Of a stretch of 64,000 nt of DNA, positions 10,410 to 19,905 are shown piece by piece. The notes beneath the pieces are model-generated. The model was given only the letters and a program-made list of their open reading frames with translations, was not told where the DNA came from and made no database searches. Positions within the stretch are counted from its first letter, which is position 1. Each line of letters begins with the position of its first letter. The DNA lies in assembly GCA_021234155.1 (NCBI GenBank), contig JAJEKV010000387.1, positions 181,608-245,607 on the forward strand, given 5' to 3'. Origin of the DNA: Isoetes taiwanensis. Lineage: Eukaryota > Streptophyta > Lycopodiopsida > Isoetales > Isoetaceae. The translations under genes and the position numbers were made by a program.

Positions 10410-11245
10410 TTGTGCCTCCGGGTGGTCTCATGGAATTGTCGAGGCTTCCCTTGGCGAGAGGGGGCGGTCCGAACTTCCGTGGCAGCGGTATGGATCTCAT
10501 CTTCCTCATGGAGACATGGGAGCATCCTGGACACAGGCTACGATTTGCCGGGTTACCAACATTTCTCGGTCTTCAATACCTGTACAGGACAGCGGGGTCA
10601 TGGTGGAGTGGCTTGCTACTACCGGACAACCTTGGCACATTCGGTTACCCTCCAGAAGACAGACAGACACAACCGGTACTTCTGGGTTCGTGCATAATAC
10701 CGGTGGCAACCCTCTTTTTACGGCGCTTTGTTATTTCCCACGCAGAGCGGCACCTTCTATCGCAGCCACCCCGATGCGGATAGGATGGACCCGTATGTCG
10801 ATCTATATGATGACATACAGAAGCATCAGCAGTTGGGTAGGGTCGTCCTTCTTGGAGATTTCAATGCGGACGGGGAGTAGAGCAGCCTATGCGACTTGAC
10901 CCCCGGCTGACGATGTCCCATAGCCTACGCCCATGAGAAGTAGCCCGCCACGCCTGGTCGGATGACCGGCCGGGTCACTTTCGCTTTGGTGGCGATTGCT
11001 CTGCTATGTGGCATTTTTGACTTGATAATTTGCAATGGCCTTTCACAGTGGCCCGATTCTCGCAAGTGCACATGCAGACAGGACAATCAGGGGGGAGGGT
11101 CTAGTGTGGTGGACTATGTGCTTGTAGTTCGCAAGATATGCATCTCATCGGTCGTTTAGGGTGGGCACGGATAGTCGGGATGAGGATGTCGACTCAGATC
11201 ACCTCCCACTTTATTTGGACTGGTTTGGCGAGCCGCCGGAACCCC
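10410..11245 (+). pseudogene. LINE apurinic/apyrimidinic-type endonuclease domain, frameshifted
   Basis: Endonuclease motifs of the exonuclease-endonuclease-phosphatase fold appear in order across alternating frames. LRVVSWNCRGF is at about 10415. MDLIFLMETWEHPG, with the catalytic Glu, is near 10492-10535. GHGGVACYYR is near 10595-10625, and RVVLLGDFNADG near 10838-10880. SSVVDYVLV is near 11100-11130, and SDHLPL near 11195-11215. This enzyme nicks the target DNA for target-primed reverse transcription. Frame changes near 10470, 10560, 10695, 10880 and 11165, plus in-frame stops, show that it is inactive. Confidence 0.8.
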
Positions 11246-11689
11246 CACTATGCCGACCCCTCGCAGTCCTCGGTTGAGACTTCGATTATGAGCAGCAGAG
11301 GACTACGCCGAAGATGCTCATGGACGCCCTCCCGGTAATTACTGCGGACCTCCACACTAGGCAGCCAGACGGAGCCGGACCGCTGACTTCGGGCTATTAC
11401 GGATGGGCGAGTGCTTTGGCGGACCGCGTCGCCGGCTTCGGGGTCAACAACATTCCCGCCAGAATCGATGGTTTGATGCGATTGAAGAACGCATAGCGGC
11501 AGCTCCGCCACATTCGGATCCGGTACCCTTGCAGGCCACCACCGCATACCGCGCCCATCCGGAAGGACACAAAGGCGCGGTGCCTTCGCCAAGCTTTATC
11601 GGGGAGATGTTGGCTTCTGCTGGACACTCATCCTCGAACCTTTTGGCGCAGAAGTAGAAGGCCGGCCCGCCCTCTTACGGGGACATCAC

Positions 11690-12984
11690 ACCGAGGCGTG
11701 GGAGCGGTACTTGCGGCGACTCTATGACCCGCCGGGGGCAGCGTGCGCCCATACCCCCGGGGATGGCCCCTATTGGTTCTCGTGGGCCGAGGATGTTGAG
11801 GAGGGCCTGCAGCGGCTAGCTAATGGGAAGGCGGTGACCTCGATGGTATCTTGGCCGAAGTTACTCAAGTGGGCGAGGCAGCCGCTTGTCTTGCCGGTCC
11901 TCACTACCACGTTTCATGAGCATTGCGGGAGGGTTTCCCGACAATGGACCCAAGCAGGGTTGTTCCCATTCACAAAGGGGGGACCCACCTTTGTCCGACC
12001 AATTACCGGACGATCATGGTCAGTTCAGTATTTGCCAAACTGTTGGCTGGCATTCTCGAGCAGCAGTTGACCCGCTGGGCGGAGGCAGCGGATGTGCGAG
12101 CCCTCACACAGGCAGGCTTTCGACCCCGCCACTCAACGATTGACCATATCTTTACGCTGCGGGCACTGATTGAAGACAGCCGGAATCATCGGCTGGACTT
12201 GTATTGCTGCTTTGTGGACTTCGCAAAGGCTTTTGATATGGTCCCCCGGGAAAAGCTGTGGGCTAGACTGCGTCAACGGGGCTCCCCGCCGCGTGCGCGA
12301 ATGCCATATCTGAGGTTGTATGAGAGTTGTTTTGGCGGGATGCGCGGCCGACGGGCCAAGCATTCACCAGTAGTATCGGGGTCCGGCAGGGTTGCCCCCT
12401 CTCGCCAACACTTTTTGGCCTCTACATTGATCAGTTAGAGCCCTGGCTTACTGAGCATGGGGGGGATGGCATACAGCTTTTGCACCAGGTCATCCGCCAG
12501 CTCATCTATGCGGACGATGTTGGCCTGCTGGCCCACACCCCAGAAGCTATGCAGTCTCACCTGGATGCCCTAGACACATTTTGTCAGGCTACAGACATGC
12601 GCGTCAATCTGGCCAAGACCAGGGTGGTTCTCATATCCTCTTCACGTCACCCCATGCCTCCTGCACTCACATATCCGGGGGCGGCTGTGGACGCCACGCC
12701 CACCTACAAGTACCTAGGGGTGGAGTTCCCCTCCTCGGCTCGGGCTGGGAGGCGTCTATCCGCTATGGGTGACAAACAGCCGGAAAGCGCTTTATGCCAT
12801 GCGAGAACAACGATCCACCAGGCGAGCTATATGATTGGGGCCATCGATCACATCTGTTCGCACCGGTCGAGCCTCGTCCTTCATGCGGGTCGAGGTTTGG
12901 GGCCCGGGGCGTCTCTTTGGCGACACTGGAATGACTTGGAGCAGGTGCGTAGAAGGCATTTTTGGCACGGGCACTTGGGGTGAA
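11690..12984 (+). pseudogene. LINE reverse transcriptase domain, frameshifted
   Basis: RT motifs run in the right order. EDVEEGLQRLANGKA lies near 11788-11835. HKGGTHLCPTNYRTI lies near 11970-12015, followed by AKLLAGILEQQL and QAGFRPRHSTIDHI. CFVDFAKAFDMVPRE lies near 12210-12255. After a frame change at about 12320 come GVRQGCPLSPTLFGLYID and the catalytic LIYADDVGLLA (about 12500-12530), then NLAKTRVVLISSS and YKYLGVEF. The RT copies the element RNA at the nicked target. At least three frame shifts separate the blocks, so no single protein can be made. Confidence 0.85.
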
Positions 12985-13600
12985 ACCTTCAGTCCCCTAT
13001 CAGATTCTGCTGCAGGAAACTGGATTCTTGCCGCTTCAGCGGGCAGCCCTTGATAGACACATCGTCTATTTTGAGAAAGTGGTTACTATGGGTGATGCTC
13101 GGCTCCTTTTGGCTTACACTGTGGGCCATGAGTCCGCAGCGGCTTAGGGCCTGTTGAGGGGTAAGAGAGATCATTGGTTCGCCAGATGGAACGCGGAGAG
13201 CACAGATGCGCGCATCTGGTGGGCGCAATGACGATCGTCGCGGACTTCGCGGGAGTACCTAGATGCTTGTTTCCTTGGCAAGCTCTGGGACCCCATTGCT
13301 CTAGAGCAGGTCAAAATGGCCCATTACAAGGAGCACATCAACCCCGTGTTAGCCCGGGGCCCACAGCTCTACCTGCGTTCCCCAAACCGCCCCGAAAAGC
13401 GCAGACTCATTGCCTCCATTCGCGACGGGTGCCCACCATCTTCGTGATCGAGGCAGGGCAGGTGGATTGGGGAGCCCCGCCGGGACGTGCTCTGTCGGTC
13501 TTTGTCAAGCGGGTGCCATTGAGGATGAGTCTCACACTTTCCAAAGTTGCCCTAGCGTTGCTCGGATCCCGGGCCGACACGCTCCCTTAGTAATGCGGAC
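12985..13600 (+). pseudogene. LINE C-terminal region with CCHC-like zinc knuckle
   Basis: After the RT, one frame reads PYQILLQETGFLPLQ, later FLGKLWDPIALEQVKMAHYK and INPVLARGPQLYLRSP. A knuckle-like segment then runs C-x4-C-x10-H-x4-C, with EDESHTFQSCP near 13520-13555. The same HINPVLARGPQ-type block is visible in the LINE remnant at 59.8 kb, which ties the two copies to one lineage. Stops and frameshifts are present. Confidence 0.7.
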
Positions 13601-13809
13601 GGACGTGCCCTTGCATTTGCTTGATGAACACACCCGTCGACGCGTGCCCCGGGGTCATACATCCGGAGGTCTTGGACCCGCGGAGGTCACCTTTGCCCCC
13701 TTTGGTCTGTCCGCTAACTAGGCACTACGGGGTGGTGCATGATCAGTATATATTGGGATGTTTTCGTGATTTTATATGATTAGCACGGTTTGTCGGCCAG
13801 GCTGATTGC

Positions 13810-13960
13810 GCCCCGGTTTTTTCCTCGAAAACCCTTCGGGCTGGGTTTTTAATCCGGGCAAGAATCCGCTTGTCGCGTTTTTGTATTGGGTCCCATAGAC
13901 CGATTGGTCTCCGTGGACGATAAAAGTACCTTCCTTCCTTCCTTCCTTCCTTCAACTTGT
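13810..13960 (+). mobile_element. LINE 3' tail with hairpin and (CCTT)n end
   Basis: The 3' untranslated end contains a stem-loop (AAAACCC, loop TTCGGGCT, GGGTTTT; about 13828-13850), then TTGGGTCCCATAGACCGATT, then TGGTCTCCGTGGACGATAAA and five CCTT units. Hairpin, GGGTCCCAT box, GGTCTCCGTGGACG box and simple-repeat tail recur in the other tails of this window and define the family's 3' end. Confidence 0.85.
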
Positions 13961-14139
13961 GATAAAGTTCCCGCTTGCATGTCATTTCTCTAAAATAATA
14001 TGGACATTTCTTCTAGTAGAAAAAGAGAGGCAATCGCAAAATAAAATATAGCCATTTAAAAACCTTCAACCATATACATAATTAAGCCCATCTCTATCAA
14101 AGCAAGAATAATGGTGGGGTCTTAAAGCTAGATAAAAAG

Positions 14140-14257
<118 letters not shown>

Positions 14258-14609
14258 CACACAATTTTTAATGTCTACGAGAAGCAAAAACTTATGGGAT
14301 ACACACCCAGATGGGACCTGCCCCCACCACTGTACGTGGCTAAAGTGGGTCCTTCCCCCACTAACTTTGCAATGATCATGGCCACTTTCACAATGAAACG
14401 TTGAGCCCGTAACCCTGGGACCCTACGTTACATGTGAAGATAAACTACACGTTTAAAGTTCCAAGGCTTACAGAGGATACGGCGAGAAAATGGTATAGCT
14501 TCATAAGATTATTTCCAAAATTGAAGATTGAAAGCGTGCAACAGTATAAGGATTATTTTCCTTATCGGACTCTTTTGTGTAAAGTGAGAGTCATTGTTTT
14601 TTGGTTATC

Positions 14610-14840
14610 ACTATTGGAGAAGTACTGATAATTAGTTATCAGTACTGGAGGAAACTGATAAGTAATTATCAGTACTATTCTGGAGGAAACTGATAAGTAA
14701 TTATCAGTACTATTCCACCTATGTAAGCCCGATAAGGTAGTTATCAGTCTTTGCCTCGGCTGATAACCAAAAATGCGCGGCCTCGAACGTACAACCTCAA
14801 TTCCGCATTTTTGGTTATCGGCCTCGGACAGACCGATAAC
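14610..14840. repeat. Foldback cluster of CTGATAA/TTATCAG inverted repeats
   Basis: ACTGATAATTAGTTATCAGT near 14624 and two copies of ACTGATAAGTAATTATCAGT near 14658 and 14691 are near-perfect palindromes separated by ACTATTCTGGAGGAA-like spacers. To their right, GATAACCAAAAATGCG (14762-14777) faces its exact complement CGCATTTTTGGTTATC (14804-14819) across a 26-nt loop. The whole could be a foldback or MITE-like element; no transposase or clear target duplication is seen. Confidence 0.8.
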
Positions 14841-14880
14841 CTTACCTTCACTTATTAGTAACTAAGAAAACGTGATTAGT

Positions 14881-15310
14881 GGCCTTACATTATTAGGGCG
14901 GACAACGAAGAGAACTTGTATTCTCTCAAATTAGTAGCAGATAATATTGTTTTCTAGAGAGGACTTTTGCATGATCTCAAAGTTACTAGGGACGGGAATG
15001 CAGCAGTTTTATCTTCCTTTTGACTATATGCAGCAGTTTTATCTTCCTTTTGACTATAAGCACTGGGTCCTTGTTGCCTGGACATCTATGTTGAGCCAGA
15101 CTGGTGTTAACTTATGTTGGCCTTACATTATTAGGAAGGACAATGAAGAGGACTTGTATTTTTAGCAGATAAAATTATTTTTCGGGAGAGGAATCTTGCA
15201 TGACCTCAAAGTTACTAAGGACGGGAATGCAGCAGTTTTATCTTCCTTTTGACTATAAGCGGTGGGACCTTGTTGCCCGGACAGCTATGTTTAGCGTGAC
15301 TGTTGTTTAT
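14881..15310. repeat. ~239-bp tandem duplication with an inner 25-bp repeat
   Basis: GGCCTTACATTATTAGG starts both copies (14881 and 15119). Each continues through GAGGACTTGTATT-, TTGCATGA- and CTCAAAGTTACTA-like blocks to GCAGCAGTTTTATCTTCC and a TTGTTGCC block. The first copy has the GCAGCAGTTTTATCTTCC unit twice. The copies have diverged by roughly a tenth. Confidence 0.85.
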
Positions 15311-15402
15311 GTTGATCCTAAGCATGAGTTGACTTTCGAGAAAATACTATATGCCGGGCTTTAAAAGGAAGCGGCCGGTTCTAAGGAAAATTAAGAGGCG
15401 GT

Positions 15403-15660
15403 ATGGAGGGGTTAGAAATTATGCTCGTCTGCACCTTGCTCCTACTTATGAAAGGGAATGCACAACAGAGCGTTGATGTGGAAGCATACCTGAATCAAAA
15501 GGAAAACGAAGTGAAGCAAATTGCAGCCCAAGCCTCTCAAAATGACTTGAACGCCTGTGGTAATACGAAAATCCATGTTGATGCCTTGTATTTTGGAAAA
15601 AGAGTGACGAGTAACACAAATGGATGTTTCAGATTTGTGGAAGACTTGTGTTGCTACTGA
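15403..15660 (+). CDS. Hypothetical small secreted protein (85 aa)
   Basis: The reading frame starts MEGLEIMLVCTLLLLMKG. It has a hydrophobic segment ending near NAQQ that resembles a cleavable signal peptide, then a helical charged part (QKENEVKQIAAQ) and a Cys-containing end (NACGN, NGCFRFVED, LCCY). The stop codon lies at the start of an LTR fragment (15659), so the natural 3' end may have been lost to that insertion or deletion. No family recognised. A spliced gene fragment is an alternative. Confidence 0.3.
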   Translation: MEGLEIMLVCTLLLLMKGNAQQSVDVEAYLNQKENEVKQIAAQASQNDLNACGNTKIHVDALYFGKRVTSNTNGCFRFVEDLCCY

Positions 15661-15740
15661 TGAAAATCTAGACAAAGCATATAAAGGAAGAGAGACACAG
15701 AGGACGAAAGAGAGATAAGAGAGACAAGTGATGATCCCAG
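15659..15740 (-). mobile_element. Copia LTR fragment (U5 end)
   Basis: 82 bp beginning TGATGAAAATCTAGACAAAG match the complete LTR at 39401-39632 almost perfectly, in the same minus orientation. Only the 3' third of the LTR is left, without the adjacent primer-binding site. Confidence 0.85.
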
Positions 15741-15884
15741 CTAACACTACTACTCCAAAAACTAACACTCGTTAGAGTTTGAGACTAAGTCTGTCCCGAC
15801 ATTACCCGGGCCCATACCATTCAACCTGGTGTGTATATTAAAGAGGCAAGATATAGAGATCAAAAGACCACGGCTTGCAAGTCA

Positions 15885-16170
15885 AGCATGATGAGGACCA
15901 AGTATTTGGCCCCAGACCAAGCTTAACCTCAAGAGAGTCTTATCAATATTGTATGCTTAAGTAGGATATGCTAAAAATTAATGATAAATATCATATTTAC
16001 CATTCTAGTGTAGACTGATGTGAAGAAAGTAGGTTTCCCGGACTCCAATCATATAGTCTAATCCTAGAAGGTAGTTAAACAAATAGACAAAGTTGAAAAT
16101 TCTGTAAATGTTTAAACTTGATGAAGACCAATTATTTGGCCCCAAACCGAGTTTAATCATCAGAGAATTT
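15885..16170. repeat. Pair of diverged ~70-bp direct repeats
   Basis: A block around ATGAGGACCAAGTATTTGGC (about 15889) recurs as ATGAAGACCAATTATTTGGC (about 16120). Both are followed by CCCCA.ACC.AG.TTAA and AGAGA. Copies are about 230 bp apart. Confidence 0.6.
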
Positions 16171-16466
16171 TTCATGATTGCATGTGTAACTAGAAAATAC
16201 AAGATAGACGCAACACATTCCATCAAACAATCCAGACACGGCCATGGTGAAGAAGATTGGTGTCCCAAACTTAAAGCACCTAAGCTGTCACTAGAGAGTA
16301 TACGAGGAGGTGAAATATGCTTAGAAATTCTGTTAGAAATCATGGCAGAAAAACAGGGGCCCAAGGGGACATAAGACATAATTCTGATAGGATTTTTAGC
16401 AATACTATCAAGAGCCACAATGCCAAATACACAAGAAACAACTAGAGAAAGGATAAAAGACAGCAT
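16005..16466 (-). CDS. Hypothetical ORF with signal-peptide-like N-terminus (153 aa)
   Basis: The minus-strand frame begins MLSFILSLVVSCVFGIVA, a good signal-peptide or membrane-anchor pattern. It continues with SYVPLGPCFSAMISNRIS, SSPWPCLDCLMECVA and a second hydrophobic patch. No family recognised and no supporting context. The region overlaps the direct repeat pair above, so it may be fortuitous. Confidence 0.2.
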   Translation of the reverse strand: MLSFILSLVVSCVFGIVALDSIAKNPIRIMSYVPLGPCFSAMISNRISKHISPPRILSSDSLGALSLGHQSSSPWPCLDCLMECVASILYFLVTHAIMKNSLMIKLGLGPNNWSSSSLNIYRIFNFVYLFNYLLGLDYMIGVRETYFLHISLH

Positions 16467-16469
16467 TAT

Positions 16470-17560
16470 TTTCCAAAACTTATGTATATTGTATTATCAG
16501 CCGATAAGAGAAACATCTAAAAAGGCTAAACGCCTACAAGAGATAGAGACTTTTTAGACCTTCCCCGTTCTCACAAAATGCCAAAGGTAATTATAGTGTA
16601 ACGCATTACCATCAAAAAGTTTTGCCACAACAAAGGCCCAAAAGGAGTTGTTACACAGCACAAAAAATATGATGGGACCAGCACTTTTAAAGTGGAGTAA
16701 ACATAGAAAAATGTAACTGAAGTAAATTGCAAAGCCTGTTTTTTTCTTGTAATTTTCAGATTTGTTGTATCATCCGTCTCACGCATTTCCATAATCCACA
16801 AAAGGTGAGTTAAAGCGTGTTACCTGCGGTGAAACCAAAGCAAATTAGCCTTAATCGGGGTAATAAACTAAGCCACTAGCAGGTAAAGTTTAAAACAAAA
16901 CTCGCTTTTTATCCGTATCCTTTTGTTATGAAAGCTAAGAAATCATAAACCACAACTTTAGATAGTCGTCTAGTTATGAGACACAGCTTATATGAAAAAA
17001 TGCTAAAGTATGCCGCAGTTAAAAGACCCAACACTACTGGCCGAAAAAACCAGAGGTCAAGAGAGCAAACACAAATAAAATAGTTGTATTGTTGCAGGCC
17101 CAAATATTTGAGACATATCGTAAACAAGAACTTGGTGCTAGAAATAAGAAAAAACAAGCTAAATCATGCCAAACTGTACTAGATGCCAAAACCACATGCA
17201 TTTTAGCAACTCAGAGACAGCAGGAATTTTAAATGCGAGAAATGCAAAGGCTGAAGCATATCATAGCAAATCTGACCGCATTTTGTGCAACTCGGAACAT
17301 GAACAGAGGCCTTAAAAAACCACCTTCAGTGCAAGTGATAAATTATTTCAAACCTGATTAGGATCATTGTCCGAATCGGTGTTGACGCCCAAATGCTCAA
17401 AAGTGGAGATTTCGGGGTTATTATATTTCGGATCATTGCCGAAGCGGCAGCCGGCGCCCCTCATAGTAGCAGATCGATCACACATCTCCCGAGGATGTTA
17501 GTCGCCTCAAGATTTTTGCTCGAATCCATCGGTGATGTTTTTCTAATACCAAGGCCATTC
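16470..17560. other. No recognisable gene
   Basis: AT-rich sequence with only short frames. No repeats, RNA genes or element termini that I can identify. Confidence 0.35.
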
Positions 17561-17561
17561 T

Positions 17562-17762
17562 TTAGGCCCTCGCTTTCTGAACCTTGTTCTTAGAACCGGG
17601 GTCGGCAAACACCTCTCTTTGGCGCCATAGCATATGAGCGTAAATTGTGGCAAGGGAAAAAGAAACGGGACATGCAACAACATATTTATTTACCTTAAAC
17701 TTGTGCGGAAACCCAAACCGCATTGAACTCATGGTCTTAAAGATTGGCAGCTCGAAGCCCAT
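17562..17762 (-). other. Exon-like segments of unknown gene
   Basis: On the minus strand, a stretch reading ELPIFKTMSSMRFGFPHKFK ends at an AAG|GTAAAT donor. After about 60 nt, YAHMLWRQREVFADPG follows in an open frame. The pattern suggests two small exons, but no protein family is recognised and no neighbouring exons are evident. Confidence 0.25.
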
Positions 17763-17939
17763 ACGAAAATGGAGAATCTAGTATAGATCTAGTCAAGCTC
17801 TCTGTTCAACGTTGTAGTCCAAATTGCAAATCCGGCCGACCATAATAAATTGCAACCCAAACATAAAGTCCGCCATACGGCATAAATTCTAGCAACATTT
17901 CTATTACACATAAACCAAATGAATAGAATGCCTATGGGA

Positions 17940-18995
17940 CCTTAGAATTAAAGTACTATGCAAAGATAAACTACCGTGATGCGAAGAATGTCTAGACTAA
18001 GCCAAAGGAATTGATATTACCCCAAGCTTATAGGTCCTAGTGTATAGTCTAAAATAGAAAAAAGTACAAATTCCAGTGCATCTCCTTGAAACTCTAAGGG
18101 GAGAACACGGGTGTAGATCATAAACCATTGCCAAAGATGTCCCAATGGTTATACATGAAGAAAAGATGTAGTAACAATAAGCTTCGTACAGGGGTGATGC
18201 ATGAATACGATTTCTTATTTCTGATCATTGGGGGATCATTGAAGCCAAAGCCCAACATGTTTCCAGGCTTATGTTCGAACACAACCAACATAACAAACCT
18301 GCCTTCCATAACCAGACCGTATTCCATGCTAAAGTTGCAGGACAAAAAAGCCCATAAGACAAAAATACAGTATTATCATGGACATGGATCTTAAAATACA
18401 TAATGAAAAGGTGTAATCCGGTCAAAGCTAAGATTGGCTATAGAATGCAGCCACCGTTGGCCACCCAGCTAAGATTGGCTAAGTATGGATTTTTAGAATT
18501 AAAATATTATGAAGCCTTAACACTTGTGTGAAGATAGGCTAGACTAAGCCAAGGGATTTGACAATACCCCAAGCATATAGATCCTAGTACCTTGTTAAAA
18601 TAGGAAAAAAGTACCAATTTTAAAAGGGTCACCTAATGTGTCTCCTTGAAACTAAAGGCAGAGCAAAGGTGTAGATCAATGGTCATATAAGAAAGGATGT
18701 AACAAACACAAGCTTTGGAAACGAAGGTGATACAAAGGTAAAATCTCTTATTTCTGAACATCGGGTGATCATAAGATCAAAGCCCCACTATGTTTCCAGG
18801 CTTATGTCCGAACAGAGCAATCAGGTCCTTCATAACAAGACCGTATTCCATGCTAAAGTTGTTAGGACAGAAAGGCCCATCGGATAGAAAGAGTAACATA
18901 TTGGATATGGGTCTTAAAGTACATAATTACAAGGTGCAGTGCCTTGTGCTGGAAATTAGTCAAGGCTAAGATTGGCTATGGAATACAGCCACCCA
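17940..18995. repeat. ~540-bp tandem duplication, diverged
   Basis: Blocks occur in the same order in both halves. They include CTAGACTAAGCCAA, a CCCCAAGC.TATAG block, CATCTCCTTGAAACT-like, TGTTTCCAGGCTTATGT, ACCGTATTCCATGCTAAAGT and GCTAAGATTGGCTATGGAAT-like. The halves are about 17940-18470 and 18485-18995. The second copy runs into the truncated Copia LTR at 19016. Small indels and many substitutions show that the duplication is old. Confidence 0.8.
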
Positions 18996-19015
18996 GCGGC
19001 CTTTATAGATATATG

Positions 19016-19126
19016 TATGTATATATATATATACATTGGGTTGCATGCATGCACACGCATGCGCATGCATTGAGAACATGCACGACACACTTGCATGCAT
19101 TGGAGGACAACGTAGCATCTCCAACA
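19016..19126 (-). mobile_element. Copia 3' LTR, truncated at its (TA)n block
   Basis: This matches the first ~100 bp of the LTR at 39401-39632 and then stops in a short degraded TATATGTATG repeat. The U5 side is replaced by the flanking tandem duplication. Confidence 0.85.
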
Positions 19127-19306
19127 CCCCCCCTGCAACGTTGGTCTCTCAATGAAAGAAACCAAAATATATGTGATTCAAATACTCAGAAGGTGACCAA
19201 GGATGCACATGCATCCCCCCTTGCAACCTTGGTCATGTGCCCGGGTTAAAAAACCTTTTGTGGGAAGCAAAAGGAAAAACCGTGGCACCCTTCAAAAAAG
19301 TAGCTA

Positions 19307-19733
19307 TCAAGTAGAAGACGAAGGGAGGATCCGCAACTGAGTGGTAAAATCTTCATGCTTTGTCAGAGATAAAGCTTTGGTAAAGATATCCGCAATCATG
19401 TTATCTGTAGGACAATACTGTAGCATAATTGTCTTTTTCTTGACTTCCAGTTTAATGTAATGGTAATGAATATCAATATGCTTGGACTTTGAATGAAAGA
19501 CCTCATCCTTAGTTAAAGATATGGCACTCTGATTGTCACAATGTAAAAGTGCCGGACCGATGAGTACTTGTTGAAAAGATTGAAGTAGACGTCGCAACCA
19601 GACCAACTCTCTGCTTGCCATACTAGCGGCAACATATTCTGCTTCAGTGGTGGACACAGCAACACAATGTTGTTTCTTGCTATACCAAGAGATTAAAGAA
19701 TTATCCATAAAGAAACATGCTCCACTTGTAGAG
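19307..19733 (-). pseudogene. Copia RNase H domain (arm A, distal part)
   Basis: An open minus-strand frame reads SGACFFMDNSLISWYSKKQH, TEAEYVAASMASRELVWLRR, LHCDNQSAISL and SKHIDIHYHYI, ending ILPSSST. These are RNase HI motifs of Copia polyproteins, including the TEAEY and CDNQSA acidic residues. The frame is intact here, but its start is cut by the nested LTR element at 19734, so no full protein is possible. RNase H degrades the RNA template during reverse transcription. Confidence 0.85.
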
Positions 19734-19891
19734 TGTAACGGGCCCATGGTAGACCGCTCGAGTATTCGAACCTTGAATGTGCCTGTGGGGCGTTCCCGAG
19801 ACACCGGCATAAATGGGTAGAAGCGACTACTCATAAAAGTCTAGACGGTTTTGCCCAGTTGGTTAAGGGCATGTCGGTTAGGAACGTTACA
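19734..19891 (+). repeat. 5' LTR of the nested element (158 bp)
   Basis: Starts TGTAACGGGCCCATGG and ends GTTAGGAACGTTACA. Near the end, TTGCCCAGTTGGTTAAGGGC resembles a pol III A box. Confidence 0.95.
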
Positions 19892-19893
19892 GT

Positions 19894-19905
19894 TGGTATC
19901 AGAGC
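19894..19905 (+). promoter_or_regulatory. Primer-binding site for tRNA-iMet
   Basis: TGGTATCAGAGC, two bases after the 5' LTR, is the standard plant LTR-retrotransposon primer site complementary to the 3' end of initiator tRNA-Met. Confidence 0.9.

Larger units (their letters stand above)
9650..13960 (+). mobile_element. GC-rich LINE (non-LTR retrotransposon), near full length but inactive
   Basis: A block of strikingly GC-rich DNA starts near 9650 and ends near 13730, inside AT-rich surroundings. In order it holds a proline-rich 5' part, an ORF1-like stretch (about 9990-10260, including FANLGCRGDWFEAGC), an AP-like endonuclease, a reverse transcriptase, a C-terminal zinc knuckle and a 3' untranslated tail ending in (CCTT)n. 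This is the architecture of an L1-type LINE. All coding parts are broken by frameshifts. Target-site duplications could not be fixed by eye. Smaller, older relatives occur at 1.84-2.79 kb and 59.64-60.36 kb, and isolated 3' tails elsewhere in the window. Confidence 0.85.
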
